A stretch of DNA of 64,000 bases from Falsigemmobacter intermedius (GTDB lineage Bacteria; Pseudomonadota; Alphaproteobacteria; Rhodobacterales; Rhodobacteraceae), in assembly GCF_004054105.1 (NCBI RefSeq), contig NZ_SBLC01000017.1, forward strand, positions 1 to 64,000, in the 5' to 3' direction. The stretch's first letter is position 1; every line of letters begins with the position of its first letter. This document shows positions 15,898 to 24,321 of the stretch, piece after piece. The position numbers and the translations under genes were made by a program. The notes beneath the pieces were generated by a model. The model was not told where the DNA came from. It saw only the letters and a program-made list of their open reading frames with translations, and ran no database searches.

Positions 15898-17339
15898 AAG
15901 GCGCTGAGCGCGGATTTGCGGATCTTGCCCGAGGGACTGCGCGGCAGATCAGCGGCAAAGCGAAAGCTGCGCGGCACTTTGAAAGGCGAAAGCCGCTCGC
16001 GGCAAAAGCGGATCAGATCCGAGACCTCAGGCTCCGGGCCCGAGGGGATCACAAAGGCCAGACCCGCCTCGCCCCAGCGGGGATCGGGAACACCGATGAC
16101 CGCCGCCTCGCGCACGGCAGGATGAGCCTGCAAAACGGCCTCCACCTCGGCGGGCCAGATGTTTTCGCCACCGGAAATATACATCTCTTTCACGCGCCCG
16201 ATGATGCGGTAGCAGCCCCGGGCGTCCTGCTCTGCCAGATCGCCGGTCTTCAGCCAGCCATCGGGGGTAAAACTCTCAGCCGTGGCCTGCGGGTTGCGGT
16301 AATAGCCCGGCGTGATCGTGGCCCCCTGCATCTGCAACTCGCCCGGGTTTCCGCCCGCGAGACGGGCGCGGGTGTAAAACTGCGGCCGCCCGACGGAGAC
16401 CGGATCGCGCAGCGCCGTGGTGCGGTCCGCGAGAAAGCCGGTCGGCCCGCTTTCCGTCATGCCATAGCCGTTTTGCACCACCACACCCGCGGCCTGCAGC
16501 GCGCGGGCGAGATTTTCGGGAAACGGCGCCCCGCCTGAGGCACAGCCGCGAAGCCGCGCAAGTGCGGTCCGGGTGGCCTCTCCCTGATCGTGCAGATCCT
16601 GCCAGACTGTCGGCACGGCAAAAAGCTGGCTCAGCGCGCCCTCGTGCAACAGCCTGCTCAGCGCCCCGGCGTCATATTTCGGCAGGATATGGCTTTGCCC
16701 GCCCCATAAAAACAACGGCAGCGAGAAGAGGTTGATCCCCCCGGTGTGGCAGAGCGGCAGATAGCAGACCGAGCGGTCCTCTGCCGAAAGTCCCATCCCT
16801 TGGGCGATATTGACCGCGACAGCCTGGGCCATGGCGGCGGTCTGAATAACCGCACGCGGCGTGCCGCTGCTGCCGGAGGTAAAAAGAAGCGCGAGCGGGT
16901 CTCCGGCCGCGGCGGGGGCGGCAGTGAAATCCGGGGTCGGCGCAAGACCGTCAAACCCGCCCCCCGCCGACATCACCCGGATCTCTGCGCAAAGCACGCG
17001 CGCCCGGGGGGCATGGGCCTCATCACAAAGGACGACGGAAGGGGTGGTCAGGCGAAACTGCCCCTCCAGTTCCCCGGCCGGGGAACGCCAGTTCAGGGGG
17101 ACGAAAATCTGCCCCGCCTTCTGCGCGGCAAACAGCGCAATGAAGCTCTCGGCTCTGTTGAAGGCGAGATGCGCAATACGCGCGCCGCGCCCGAAGCGGC
17201 TGAGTTCGGCCGCCAGAGCCTCTGCGGCGGCATTGATCTGATGAAAGCTCCAGGACCGTCCGCTGCTGTGATCCTGAAAGGCGATCGCCTCGCCGGACAA
17301 AGCGGCGCGCAGAGCGGCAAAATCGGCGGGATCTCTCAT
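15894..17339 (-). CDS. AMP-forming acyl-CoA ligase (ANL superfamily)
   Basis: A 481-residue adenylating enzyme that should activate a carboxylic acid to its CoA thioester. The P-loop LLFTSGSSGTPRAV (near residue 155), NGYGMTES (A5), TGDLAEQD (A7), GRVKEMYISGGENIWPAEVE (A8) and the catalytic lysine in PSGKIRKSAL at the C-terminus are all present, so the fold looks complete. The frame extends to 17396, but I chose the ATG at 17339 (MRDPADF) because the longer form would overlap the upstream TetR gene. Partners in the unit are two MaoC hydratases and a HAAT-type ABC importer, so the substrate probably enters through that transporter. Pocket residues do not identify the acid. Confidence 0.88.
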   Translation of the reverse strand: MRDPADFAALRAALSGEAIAFQDHSSGRSWSFHQINAAAEALAAELSRFGRGARIAHLAFNRAESFIALFAAQKAGQIFVPLNWRSPAGELEGQFRLTTPSVVLCDEAHAPRARVLCAEIRVMSAGGGFDGLAPTPDFTAAPAAAGDPLALLFTSGSSGTPRAVIQTAAMAQAVAVNIAQGMGLSAEDRSVCYLPLCHTGGINLFSLPLFLWGGQSHILPKYDAGALSRLLHEGALSQLFAVPTVWQDLHDQGEATRTALARLRGCASGGAPFPENLARALQAAGVVVQNGYGMTESGPTGFLADRTTALRDPVSVGRPQFYTRARLAGGNPGELQMQGATITPGYYRNPQATAESFTPDGWLKTGDLAEQDARGCYRIIGRVKEMYISGGENIWPAEVEAVLQAHPAVREAAVIGVPDPRWGEAGLAFVIPSGPEPEVSDLIRFCRERLSPFKVPRSFRFAADLPRSPSGKIRKSALSAL

Positions 17340-17364
17340 CTCGTCGGTCCGTGGGTCGGCGCCG

Positions 17365-17952
17365 TCAGGGGCGAAGACCCCGTTCCAGCATATCAAAGAC
17401 CTCAGAGACGACGCGGTCGCGATCCGCCTCCGGGTTGCGCTGACCGTAGCGCTCGCCCAGCGTTACGGCCAGCCCCATCAGCGCCCAGGCGCGGATTTCT
17501 GCATCGCCCGCGCGGATCGTGCCGTCACGGGCCGCCGCCTCAAGGTTGCGGCTGTAGGCGCGGGCAAAGCCGGTGAAATAAGCGTCATAGGCCTCAGGCG
17601 CGACAAAGCGGGCTTCTTCGACGATATTGTAAAGCAAAGGCCGGGTGGCGGCGATTTCCAGAAAGGCGCGCAGGCCCAGCCGTTCAGCCTCGAGCCGGTC
17701 TTTTGCCCCGGCCGTCGCCTCGGAGAGCGAGCGGCGGGTAAAGCGGCCCATCTCTTCCACGAGGGTGCGAAAGACCGCCTCTTTGCTGTCGAAGTAGATG
17801 TAAAAGGTGCCCTGGGCGATTCCGGCGGCGCGGGTGATATCGACAATGGCCGCGCCGTTGAAGCCGCGCGCGCCGATCACCTCTTCGGCGGCGCGCAGAA
17901 TGGCGTCACGGGTGCGGCGTCCGCGGGGCGTGAGGGTGGCAGGATCGGTCAT
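17365..17952 (-). CDS. TetR/AcrR-family transcriptional regulator
   Basis: A 195-residue repressor-type regulator. The N-terminal helix-turn-helix spans about residues 12-58 (RDAILRAAEEVIGARGFNG, then AGIAQGTFYIYFDSKEAVF). The C-terminal ligand domain is all helical with no recognised family. It lies inside the operon between the hydrolase (ATGA overlap at 17949-17952) and the acyl-CoA ligase, so it most likely senses an acyl-CoA or acid of this pathway and controls its own unit. No operator could be identified. Confidence 0.9.
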   Translation of the reverse strand: MTDPATLTPRGRRTRDAILRAAEEVIGARGFNGAAIVDITRAAGIAQGTFYIYFDSKEAVFRTLVEEMGRFTRRSLSEATAGAKDRLEAERLGLRAFLEIAATRPLLYNIVEEARFVAPEAYDAYFTGFARAYSRNLEAAARDGTIRAGDAEIRAWALMGLAVTLGERYGQRNPEADRDRVVSEVFDMLERGLRP

Positions 17953-18698
17953 AGCGGCGACAGGGCCTCCAGGGCGGTCAGAAGGGCGCGGGCGGTGGCC
18001 CGGGGGGCCTCAATATGCGGGGCATGGCCGGTGCCGGGCAGGATAACCCCTTGCCCTGACATAGCTTTCTGCGCAAGCCAGTTTGCGCAGCCGGGCGGGC
18101 AGACCTGGCTTTGCGCGCCATGAATGAAGAGTTGCGGCTGGGGAATGCGAGAGATTTCATCGCGCAGATCCTGGGCCAGGATCTCCTCCCAAAGTGCGGC
18201 CATCACCGCCCCGTCATGACGACGGATGACCGGCAGCAGGGTCTCAGCCAGGGCCTCACGTTCCGGCGCAAAGATGCCCCGGGCGATGGCGGGTGCGGTC
18301 TCCTGCCAGTGACTGCGGTAGCGTGCGGCGCGGCGCAGAAGGGGGGCGGCCTGCGGGCCCATGGCGAAGTCCCATCCCGGCGCGGGCAGCGGGCGCGGGC
18401 TCATGTCCAGGCTGACCATAGCCGTGACCGGGGCCTCTGGCTGCGCGGCCAGCCAGCGCCAGGCGATCAGCGCACCCATGGACCAGCCAATCAGGACCCT
18501 GGGCCGGCCATCTGACAGCAGATCGCGCAGCATGGCCTCAGCCCCCGCGAAGGTGGCGGGATACCCATCTGCTGCATGGCCGGGCAGATCGGGACACTCG
18601 ACCACGGCCCCTTCGGCGGCAAGCTCTGCCGCCAGCGGGGCCATGGTGGCCCCGCCCATCGACCAGCCATGCAGCAGAAGGCAGCGCCGGGGCGTCAT
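17949..18698 (-). CDS. Alpha/beta-fold hydrolase
   Basis: A 249-residue esterase-type protein. The oxyanion segment LLLHGWSMGG (about residues 7-16), the nucleophile elbow GWSMGA (about 73-78), and the C-terminal PGTGHAPHIEAP with the catalytic His are clear. The overall look is BioH-like (pimeloyl-ACP methyl ester esterase) but the context is not biotin synthesis. The frame opens at 18908; the ATG at 18698 overlaps the livM-type stop (ATGA), which fixes the start. Within the operon it could hydrolyse an ester or thioester of the imported compound. Confidence 0.82.
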   Translation of the reverse strand: MTPRRCLLLHGWSMGGATMAPLAAELAAEGAVVECPDLPGHAADGYPATFAGAEAMLRDLLSDGRPRVLIGWSMGALIAWRWLAAQPEAPVTAMVSLDMSPRPLPAPGWDFAMGPQAAPLLRRAARYRSHWQETAPAIARGIFAPEREALAETLLPVIRRHDGAVMAALWEEILAQDLRDEISRIPQPQLFIHGAQSQVCPPGCANWLAQKAMSGQGVILPGTGHAPHIEAPRATARALLTALEALSPL

Positions 18699-19750
18699 TT
18701 TGCGGCCTTCAGCCGACCCACGATTCCGGTGGGAAAGAAATAGACCGAGAGAATGAACAAAATGCCCATCCACAAAAGCCAGCGGTCGGGGTTCAGCAGA
18801 TCGGGCAGCAGCGGCAGCGCGGCCGTGGCCCCGGCGGCCTGCTCCATCAGCACCTGCAGATAGCTCTGCGCCAGGACGAAAATGGCCGCCCCCAGCACCG
18901 CGCCCCAAAGCGTACCCATGCCGCCGATGACCACCATCAGCAGAATGTCGATCATGAGTTCCGCCGACAGCGTGGTATCCGGCCCGACATAGCGCAGCCA
19001 GACCGCAAAAAGCGCGCCGGCGAGCGCCGCAATCGCGGCCGAAAGGCAGGTGGCCACGGTGCGGTAAACCACCACGCGGTAGCCGATGGCCTCTGCCCGG
19101 AAGGGGTTTTCCCGGATCGCCTGCAGCACGCGGCCAAAGGGGGAAGAGACCACCCGCAGCATCAGCAGAAACAGCGCGAAGGCAGAGAAGAAGACCAGAT
19201 AGTAGTTCAGCACCCGCCCGGTGATTTTGGTGCCGAAGATCTCAAGATCGGTGCGGAAGGCCGGGGTCAGCTCGCGGGGGATTTTGATGTTCATCCCGTC
19301 CTCTCCCCCCGTCAGCCAGGACAGCTGCGAGACCAGAACCGCAATGGCCGAGGCCACGGCCATGGTGATCATGGCAAAGAAGATCGCCCGGACCCGCAGC
19401 GAAAACATCGCCACCCCGAAGGCCAGCACAACCGAAAGGATCACGCCCCCAAGGGTGCCAAGCGCCAGTGCATCCCAGCCGCTGCCCAACCTCTGCGTGG
19501 CCAGCGCAACGCCATAAGCGCCAAAGCCGAAAAAGACCGTATGGGCGAAACTGACGATGCCGGTATAGCCCAGGAGCAGGTCATAGCTTGCCACCAGGAC
19601 GATGAAGATGGCGATCTTTGCTGCGGTCTCCATCGCGCGGGTGCCGGAAAACACAAAAGGCGTCAGCGCAAGGCCAAGGAACACGATGAGTGCCAGCGCG
19701 ATCAGCAGCTTTGACCCCGGTCCGCTGCCGGAAAAGAGCGATTTCAGCAT
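18695..19750 (-). CDS. HAAT-type ABC transporter permease (LivM-like)
   Basis: A 351-residue inner-membrane permease of the branched-chain amino acid (HAAT) family. The LivM signature is visible in LLLGYTGIVSFAHTVFFGFGAY and in the cytoplasmic coupling region VSSPFGRVLQAIRENPFRAEAIGY, followed by GGMGTLWGAVLGAAIFV. About nine hydrophobic helices are present. The ATG at 19750 lies 2 bases after the livH-like stop and was preferred over the frame opening at 19792. It pairs with the LivH-like protein to form the channel. Confidence 0.92.
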   Translation of the reverse strand: MLKSLFSGSGPGSKLLIALALIVFLGLALTPFVFSGTRAMETAAKIAIFIVLVASYDLLLGYTGIVSFAHTVFFGFGAYGVALATQRLGSGWDALALGTLGGVILSVVLAFGVAMFSLRVRAIFFAMITMAVASAIAVLVSQLSWLTGGEDGMNIKIPRELTPAFRTDLEIFGTKITGRVLNYYLVFFSAFALFLLMLRVVSSPFGRVLQAIRENPFRAEAIGYRVVVYRTVATCLSAAIAALAGALFAVWLRYVGPDTTLSAELMIDILLMVVIGGMGTLWGAVLGAAIFVLAQSYLQVLMEQAAGATAALPLLPDLLNPDRWLLWMGILFILSVYFFPTGIVGRLKAAK

Positions 19751-19752
19751 GG

Positions 19753-20781
19753 TTACACCCTGATGACCGGAGACATGCCCTGGGGACGCCACATCAGGAT
19801 GGCAACCATCAGGCCGATATTGGAGATGAGCGCGGCTTTCGGCTCAAGGAAGGCCACGTAGTTTTGCAAAAGCCCCACCATCAGCGCGCCGATAAACGCG
19901 CCCTCGACCGAGCCAAGGCCGCCGATGATGACGACGATGAACACCAGCACCATAATTTCATTGCCCATATGGGCGGTGATCATCTCCTGATAAAGCGCCC
20001 ACATCACCCCGCCGAGACCCGCCAGCGCAGAGCCTGCGATGAAAACGGCGATGAAAACACGGTTGATGCGGTAGCCCATGGCCTGGACCATTTCGCGGTT
20101 CTCGACGCCTGCGCGCACGATCAGACCGATCCGCGTGCCGCGCAGCACGGCGCGCATGGCCAGAAAGACCACGAGTCCGGTGGCTACGGCGACGAGGCGG
20201 TATTTTTCCAGCGTGGCGCCCATGAAGGTGACGGCGCCTTTCAGCATCTCAGGGCGCGCGATATGGATTTCGCGCGGGCCCCAGATCACCTGGATCAGCT
20301 GTTCCGCCACGATCAGCCCGCCCATGGTGACGAGGATCTGTTTGAGGTGTGAGCCATAGACCGGGCGGATAATCACCCGCTCAAAGCCCCAGCCGAGCGC
20401 GCCGGTGAAGGCCATGGCAGCCAGAACCGCCGCCAGCAGTGCCAGCAGGTTCAGCGCCAGCGAGGGGGCTCCGGTCAGCGACGAGAGCCAGATCAGCACC
20501 GAGACGCCCGCAAAGGCCCCGAAAGAGATAAAGGCGCCATGGCCGAAGTTGATGATATCCATCAACCCGAAAATCAGCGTCATCCCTGAGGCGATGACAA
20601 AGATCATCATCCCCATGGCCAGCCCCGAGAGTGTCAGAGTGAGCCAGCTTGAGGCATTGGGAATGGCCAGCCATCCTGCAAAGGCCAGGAGCGGCAGCAG
20701 GAGAACCGGGATCCATGGCTCCAGCCGCAGGGCCAGCGGCGGGCGGGTCATGACGGGGGTATGATCGGGGGCGGCGCTCAT
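19753..20781 (-). CDS. HAAT-type ABC transporter permease (LivH-like)
   Basis: A 342-residue permease with the LivH signature ASGMTLIFGLMDIINFGHGAF near residue 65 and the coupling motif GTRIGLIVRAGVENREMVQAMGYRI split across the middle of the protein, then GGLGSVEGAFIGALMVG. It has about eight helices. The start overlaps the LivF-like stop (ATGA at 20778-20781). HAAT transporters import amino acids, urea, short-chain amides or aromatic and aliphatic acids. Confidence 0.92.
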   Translation of the reverse strand: MSAAPDHTPVMTRPPLALRLEPWIPVLLLPLLAFAGWLAIPNASSWLTLTLSGLAMGMMIFVIASGMTLIFGLMDIINFGHGAFISFGAFAGVSVLIWLSSLTGAPSLALNLLALLAAVLAAMAFTGALGWGFERVIIRPVYGSHLKQILVTMGGLIVAEQLIQVIWGPREIHIARPEMLKGAVTFMGATLEKYRLVAVATGLVVFLAMRAVLRGTRIGLIVRAGVENREMVQAMGYRINRVFIAVFIAGSALAGLGGVMWALYQEMITAHMGNEIMVLVFIVVIIGGLGSVEGAFIGALMVGLLQNYVAFLEPKAALISNIGLMVAILMWRPQGMSPVIRV

Positions 20782-21503
20782 GCGTGATCCTCAAGGCTCA
20801 GGCCCATCAGGCGCGATTGTAATTCAGGGTCGGCGGCAAGGGTGGCCATGGGGCCTGCCCAGATTACCCGGCCGTTGTCCATGACTGCCGCGTGATCGCC
20901 GAGCGCTTTGGCAAGGCGGAAGTTCTGCTCGACCATCAGGATGGTGGCGCCTGCGGCTTTCAACTCGCGCAAAGCTTTGGCGAGGGTGGAGACGATGGCC
21001 GGGGCGAGGCCCTTGGAGGGCTCATCAATCAGATAAAGCCGGCGCTCGGTGATCATGGCGCGGGCCACCGAGAGCATCTGTTTCTGCCCGCCCGAGAGCG
21101 TGCCTGCGCGGCCCTTCCAGAAGGTGCGCAGCGCGGGGAAGGCGGTGAAGATCCGCTCCAGCCGGTCGCGGTCCGGCGGGCCGTTGAGAGAGGCAAGAAT
21201 GATATTTTCCTCAACCGTCAGATTGGCGAAAATGCCCATGTCTTCGGGCACCAGCGCCACGCCCTGCCGCGCGATCAGCGCGGAGTTGAGGGCGGTCACG
21301 GGCGCACCGTCAAGGGTGATCTCCCCCCGGTGCGGCGGCAGGATGCCCATGATCGTGCGCAGCGTGGTGGTTTTCCCCGCGCCGTTGCGGCCCAGCAGCA
21401 TGGTGACCTGGCCCCTTGGTACCTCCAGGTCGACGCCGTGCAGGATGTGATATTGCCCGATGTCGGTATGGATATCGCGCAGGCTCAGAAGGATGTCAGA
21501 CAT
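20778..21503 (-). CDS. HAAT-type ABC transporter ATPase (LivF-like)
   Basis: A 241-residue ATPase subunit. Walker A is GRNGAGKTT (about residues 36-44), the signature is LSGGQKQM, Walker B is YLIDEPSKGL and the H-loop follows in LMVEQNF. It has the short LivF form ending soon after the Walker B region. The frame opens at 21647, but the ATG at 21503 (MSDILLSL) overlaps the LivG stop by 8 bases and gives the family N-terminus. Confidence 0.92.
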   Translation of the reverse strand: MSDILLSLRDIHTDIGQYHILHGVDLEVPRGQVTMLLGRNGAGKTTTLRTIMGILPPHRGEITLDGAPVTALNSALIARQGVALVPEDMGIFANLTVEENIILASLNGPPDRDRLERIFTAFPALRTFWKGRAGTLSGGQKQMLSVARAMITERRLYLIDEPSKGLAPAIVSTLAKALRELKAAGATILMVEQNFRLAKALGDHAAVMDNGRVIWAGPMATLAADPELQSRLMGLSLEDHA

Positions 21504-22257
21504 CTTCGATCTCCCGGCCCATATAGGCCTCGCGCACCACATCGCTGGCCATGACCGGGCCCGGGGGACCATCGGCCACAAGGGTGCCGTTGTGCAGCAC
21601 CACGATGCGGTCGGCGAGCGCGCGGATGACATCCATCTTATGCTCAACGAGCAGCACGGTGGCGGCGGGGTCTTTGCGGATATCGGCGATGAGCGAGAGG
21701 ATCACCGGAGCCTCATCCATGCTCATCCCCGCCGTCGGCTCATCAAACATGAAGATTTTGGGCCGGAGCGCGAGGAGAAGCGCCACTTCGACCTTGCGCT
21801 GATCGCCGTGGGGCAGGGTGCGCACTTCGGCGCGGGCCTGAGCGGTGAGGCGGGTGCGGGTGAGGATCTCTTCGGTCTCGCGGATCAGGTCTTTGCGGCT
21901 GTCGGCCATGCGAAAGAGACTGAGCCCGGCTTTGCGGCGCGACTGGACCGTCAGGCGGATGTTTTCAAAGACGCTGAGCGCCGGGAACAGATTGGTCAGC
22001 TGAAAGGCGCGGCCGAGACCGGCATGGGCGCGGGCCGAGGGGCTGAGGCTGCTGATATCACGGCCCTCAAGGCGCACCTGGCCGGAGGTGGCGCGGATCT
22101 GCCCGGAGATCAGATTGAACCAGGTGGTTTTTCCGGCGCCATTGGGGCCGACGATGGCGGTGAGCTGGCCGGGGTGAAAGGCGCAGCTGACGGCATTGAC
22201 GGCGATATGGCCGCCGAAACGGACCGTGAGGTCGCGGGTCTCAAGCGATGGGGTCAT
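21496..22257 (-). CDS. HAAT-type ABC transporter ATPase (LivG-like)
   Basis: A 253-residue ATPase subunit with Walker A GPNGAGKTT (about residues 36-44), the LivG-type signature LPHGDQRKVEVALLLA, Walker B IFMFDEPTAGMS and VEHKMDVIRAL. The lengthened C-terminus (DVVREAYMG) is typical of LivG. It is the first gene after an 80-base gap that contains a terminator-like hairpin downstream of the binding-protein gene, so its expression is probably lower than that of the binding protein. Confidence 0.92.
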   Translation of the reverse strand: MTPSLETRDLTVRFGGHIAVNAVSCAFHPGQLTAIVGPNGAGKTTWFNLISGQIRATSGQVRLEGRDISSLSPSARAHAGLGRAFQLTNLFPALSVFENIRLTVQSRRKAGLSLFRMADSRKDLIRETEEILTRTRLTAQARAEVRTLPHGDQRKVEVALLLALRPKIFMFDEPTAGMSMDEAPVILSLIADIRKDPAATVLLVEHKMDVIRALADRIVVLHNGTLVADGPPGPVMASDVVREAYMGREIEDV

Positions 22258-22285
22258 GGGAGAGGCCGTGCTGTCTGGCCGGAAG

Positions 22286-22336
22286 CCGGGGGGCGCTGCC
22301 CCCCGGACCCCCCGGAGTATTTTGAAAAAGCCAAAG
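22286..22336 (-). terminator. GC hairpin plus conserved tail, copy 1 (inside the HAAT operon)
   Basis: CCGGGGGGC (22286-22294) pairs with 22298-22306. A second C-run arm (22308-22315) could pair with the same G-run. It is followed by a 23-base tail (22314-22336) identical to that at 29036-29058. On the minus strand the tail lies between the binding-protein stop and the hairpin, so it reads as a partial terminator or stem that stabilises the 3' end of the binding-protein message. Confidence 0.7.
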
Positions 22337-22337
22337 A

Positions 22338-23516
22338 TCAGCGGGTGTTGCGCAGCGGGATTTTCATCTCCTCAGCCGGGATCACCCGGACGAGTTCGGG
22401 GATGCCCCATTCGACAGCCGGATCGACCTTGATCTTGAAGTGATACATTTCCTGCATCGCCTGGTGATCTTCGGGGCGGAAGGTCATGGTGCCTTTCGGG
22501 GTCTCGAAAGACATGCCCTCCATGGCGGTGATCAGGGCCTCGGTCTCGGTGGAGCCGGCCTTTTTGATCGCCTCGACGGCCGCGATGCCGGCGGACATGC
22601 CGCCTGCGGTGAAGAAATCCGGCGGCGTGTTGTAGCGCGCCATATGTTCTTTGACGAACCACTGGTTCACCGGGTTCTGCGGGATTTCGTAGTAGTAATA
22701 GGCCGAGCCTTCGAGGCCGGGGAATTCCTTATAGGCTTTGAGCGCTTCGAGGATATTGCCGCCGGTGGCGAGTTCAATGCCGTAGCGGCCCGGGTCCATG
22801 GCCTGGAGTTTCGACATCGGGTTATTGGCGCCGGCCCAGATGATGAAAATGCGCTTTTCGCCGTCCTGGTCTTTCAGGGCGTTGAACATCCGCTCGGCAT
22901 AGGCGGTGAAATCGGTGGTGTCGGTGGGCGCATATTCTTCGGCCACGAGTTCGGCTTTGGTATCGGCGAGGGCCTCTTTGAAGGCGGCAATGCCGTCGCG
23001 GCCGAAAGCATAGTCCTGGGCGAAGGTGACGATCTTCACGCCTTCGCGGCCAAGGGCCACGGCATTGGAAATGGCGTCCTGCGAGGAATTGCGCCCGGTG
23101 CGGAAGATGTAGCGGTTCCAGGCCTCGCCGGTGATGGTATCGGCCACCGCGGGTTCGACGATCAGGATTTTTTCAAACTCTTCGGCCACGGGCAGCATGG
23201 CGAGGGCCACGCCCGATCCGGTGCCGCCCACGGCGAGATCCGCCTCATCATCGCCGAAGGCTTCGGCCAGCATGGCGCGGCCGACATCGGGTTTGAGCTG
23301 GCTGTCTTTTTCGATCACGGTGATCTTCTCGCCGTTGATCTCCATGGTGCCGCCGGTGGCATATTCCAGACCCATCATCAGGCCGATCTGGCTTTGGCGG
23401 GCATAGGCTTCAAGGCCGCCGGATTTGTCATAGACATGGGCGATTTTGATGTCGGCGGCGGCGGGAAGTGCCCAGCCGCAAAGCGCCGTCAGCGCGACGG
23501 TCAGTCTGGTCTTCAT
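22338..23516 (-). CDS. HAAT-type ABC transporter periplasmic binding protein
   Basis: A 392-residue periplasmic binding protein of the Leu/Ile/Val-binding (Peripla_BP_6) family. Residues 1-22 are a signal peptide ending at PAAADIK. The mature domain carries SGGLEAYARQSQIGLMMGLEY, the hinge-region VGGTGSGVALAMLPVAEE, the inter-domain TFAQDYAFGRDG and a late GGMSAGIAAVEAIKKAG. It is the promoter-proximal gene of the unit that continues with two ATPases, two permeases, hydrolase, TetR, ligase and MaoC genes. The ligand is unknown; the ligase downstream argues for a carboxylic acid rather than an amino acid. Confidence 0.92.
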   Translation of the reverse strand: MKTRLTVALTALCGWALPAAADIKIAHVYDKSGGLEAYARQSQIGLMMGLEYATGGTMEINGEKITVIEKDSQLKPDVGRAMLAEAFGDDEADLAVGGTGSGVALAMLPVAEEFEKILIVEPAVADTITGEAWNRYIFRTGRNSSQDAISNAVALGREGVKIVTFAQDYAFGRDGIAAFKEALADTKAELVAEEYAPTDTTDFTAYAERMFNALKDQDGEKRIFIIWAGANNPMSKLQAMDPGRYGIELATGGNILEALKAYKEFPGLEGSAYYYYEIPQNPVNQWFVKEHMARYNTPPDFFTAGGMSAGIAAVEAIKKAGSTETEALITAMEGMSFETPKGTMTFRPEDHQAMQEMYHFKIKVDPAVEWGIPELVRVIPAEEMKIPLRNTR

Positions 23517-23694
23517 ACTATCCTCCCTCGGAACATGACGTATGATTCATGTCTCACTCCAAGAGCTAGCCCGCGGATTTTTGCCGGTCAATCTTTATCT
23601 GCCAGGATCGGGGAGGGGGCCCGCGCGGGCGCAGGGTGCTTTTGTGGCGGAGCCGCGTTAGTGTGGCGCAAAGCCGGATCGGAAGGACCATGGC

Positions 23695-24312
23695 ATGACC
23701 ACAGTTTACTATTCTCCGGGCGCCTGCTCGCTGGCCGTTCATATTGTGCTGGAGTGGATCGGTGCGCCCTATGAGGCGGTGAAATCGAAGATTGGCTCAG
23801 AGGAGCTGAAAGCCGTGAACCCCAATGGCTCAGTGCCCGCGCTGAAGGAAGACGACGGTTGGGTGCTGACCCAGGCGGGGGCGATCCTGGACTATCTGGC
23901 CCATAAACATCCCGAGGCGGGTCTGACCGGGGGCGACTCTTTGCGCGCGAAGGCAGAGGCGCATCGCTGGTCGTCGTTTTTCACCTCTGACATGCATGCG
24001 GCTTTCTGGCCGGTCTTCATGCCGTTTCGCTATACCACGGATGAAAGCGCAGAGGCGCGGGCGAAGGTGAAGGCGGCGGGTCAGGAGATCGCCCGGAAGC
24101 AGTTTGCCGCGCTGAATGCCCATCTTGCGGGGCGGGAGTGGATTTTGGACGGGCGCTCGGTGATTGATGCCTATGCCTTCCCGATGATCCGCTGGGGGCA
24201 GGCGATGCTGCCGGGGGGCCTTGCGGATTTCCCGGAGGTGCAGCGCCTTCATGATAAACTGGCCGCTGATCCGGCAGTGCAGAAAGTTCTTGCCCGTGAG
24301 GGTGGAAAGTAA
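23695..24312 (+). CDS. Glutathione S-transferase
   Basis: A 205-residue soluble GST. The thioredoxin-fold domain has YYSPGACSLAVHI, the cis-proline motif NPNGSVPAL (about residues 42-50) and the gamma-glutamyl-binding TQAGAILDYLA. The all-alpha domain carries the helix-6 N-capping SVIDAYAFPMIRW. The SPGACS segment suggests the beta class, with Cys as the glutathione-contacting residue. A GGAAGGA element precedes the ATG. It lies 9 bases upstream of the dioxygenase/esterase fusion, so both probably act on electrophiles such as quinones. Confidence 0.9.
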   Translation: MTTVYYSPGACSLAVHIVLEWIGAPYEAVKSKIGSEELKAVNPNGSVPALKEDDGWVLTQAGAILDYLAHKHPEAGLTGGDSLRAKAEAHRWSSFFTSDMHAAFWPVFMPFRYTTDESAEARAKVKAAGQEIARKQFAALNAHLAGREWILDGRSVIDAYAFPMIRWGQAMLPGGLADFPEVQRLHDKLAADPAVQKVLAREGGK

Positions 24313-24321
24313 GGAGCAGCC

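Noticed and set aside
22440-23774. 444-codon open frame on the plus strand
   Set aside because: Gly/Phe-rich antisense shadow of the HAAT binding-protein gene, running into the GST gene in another frame.
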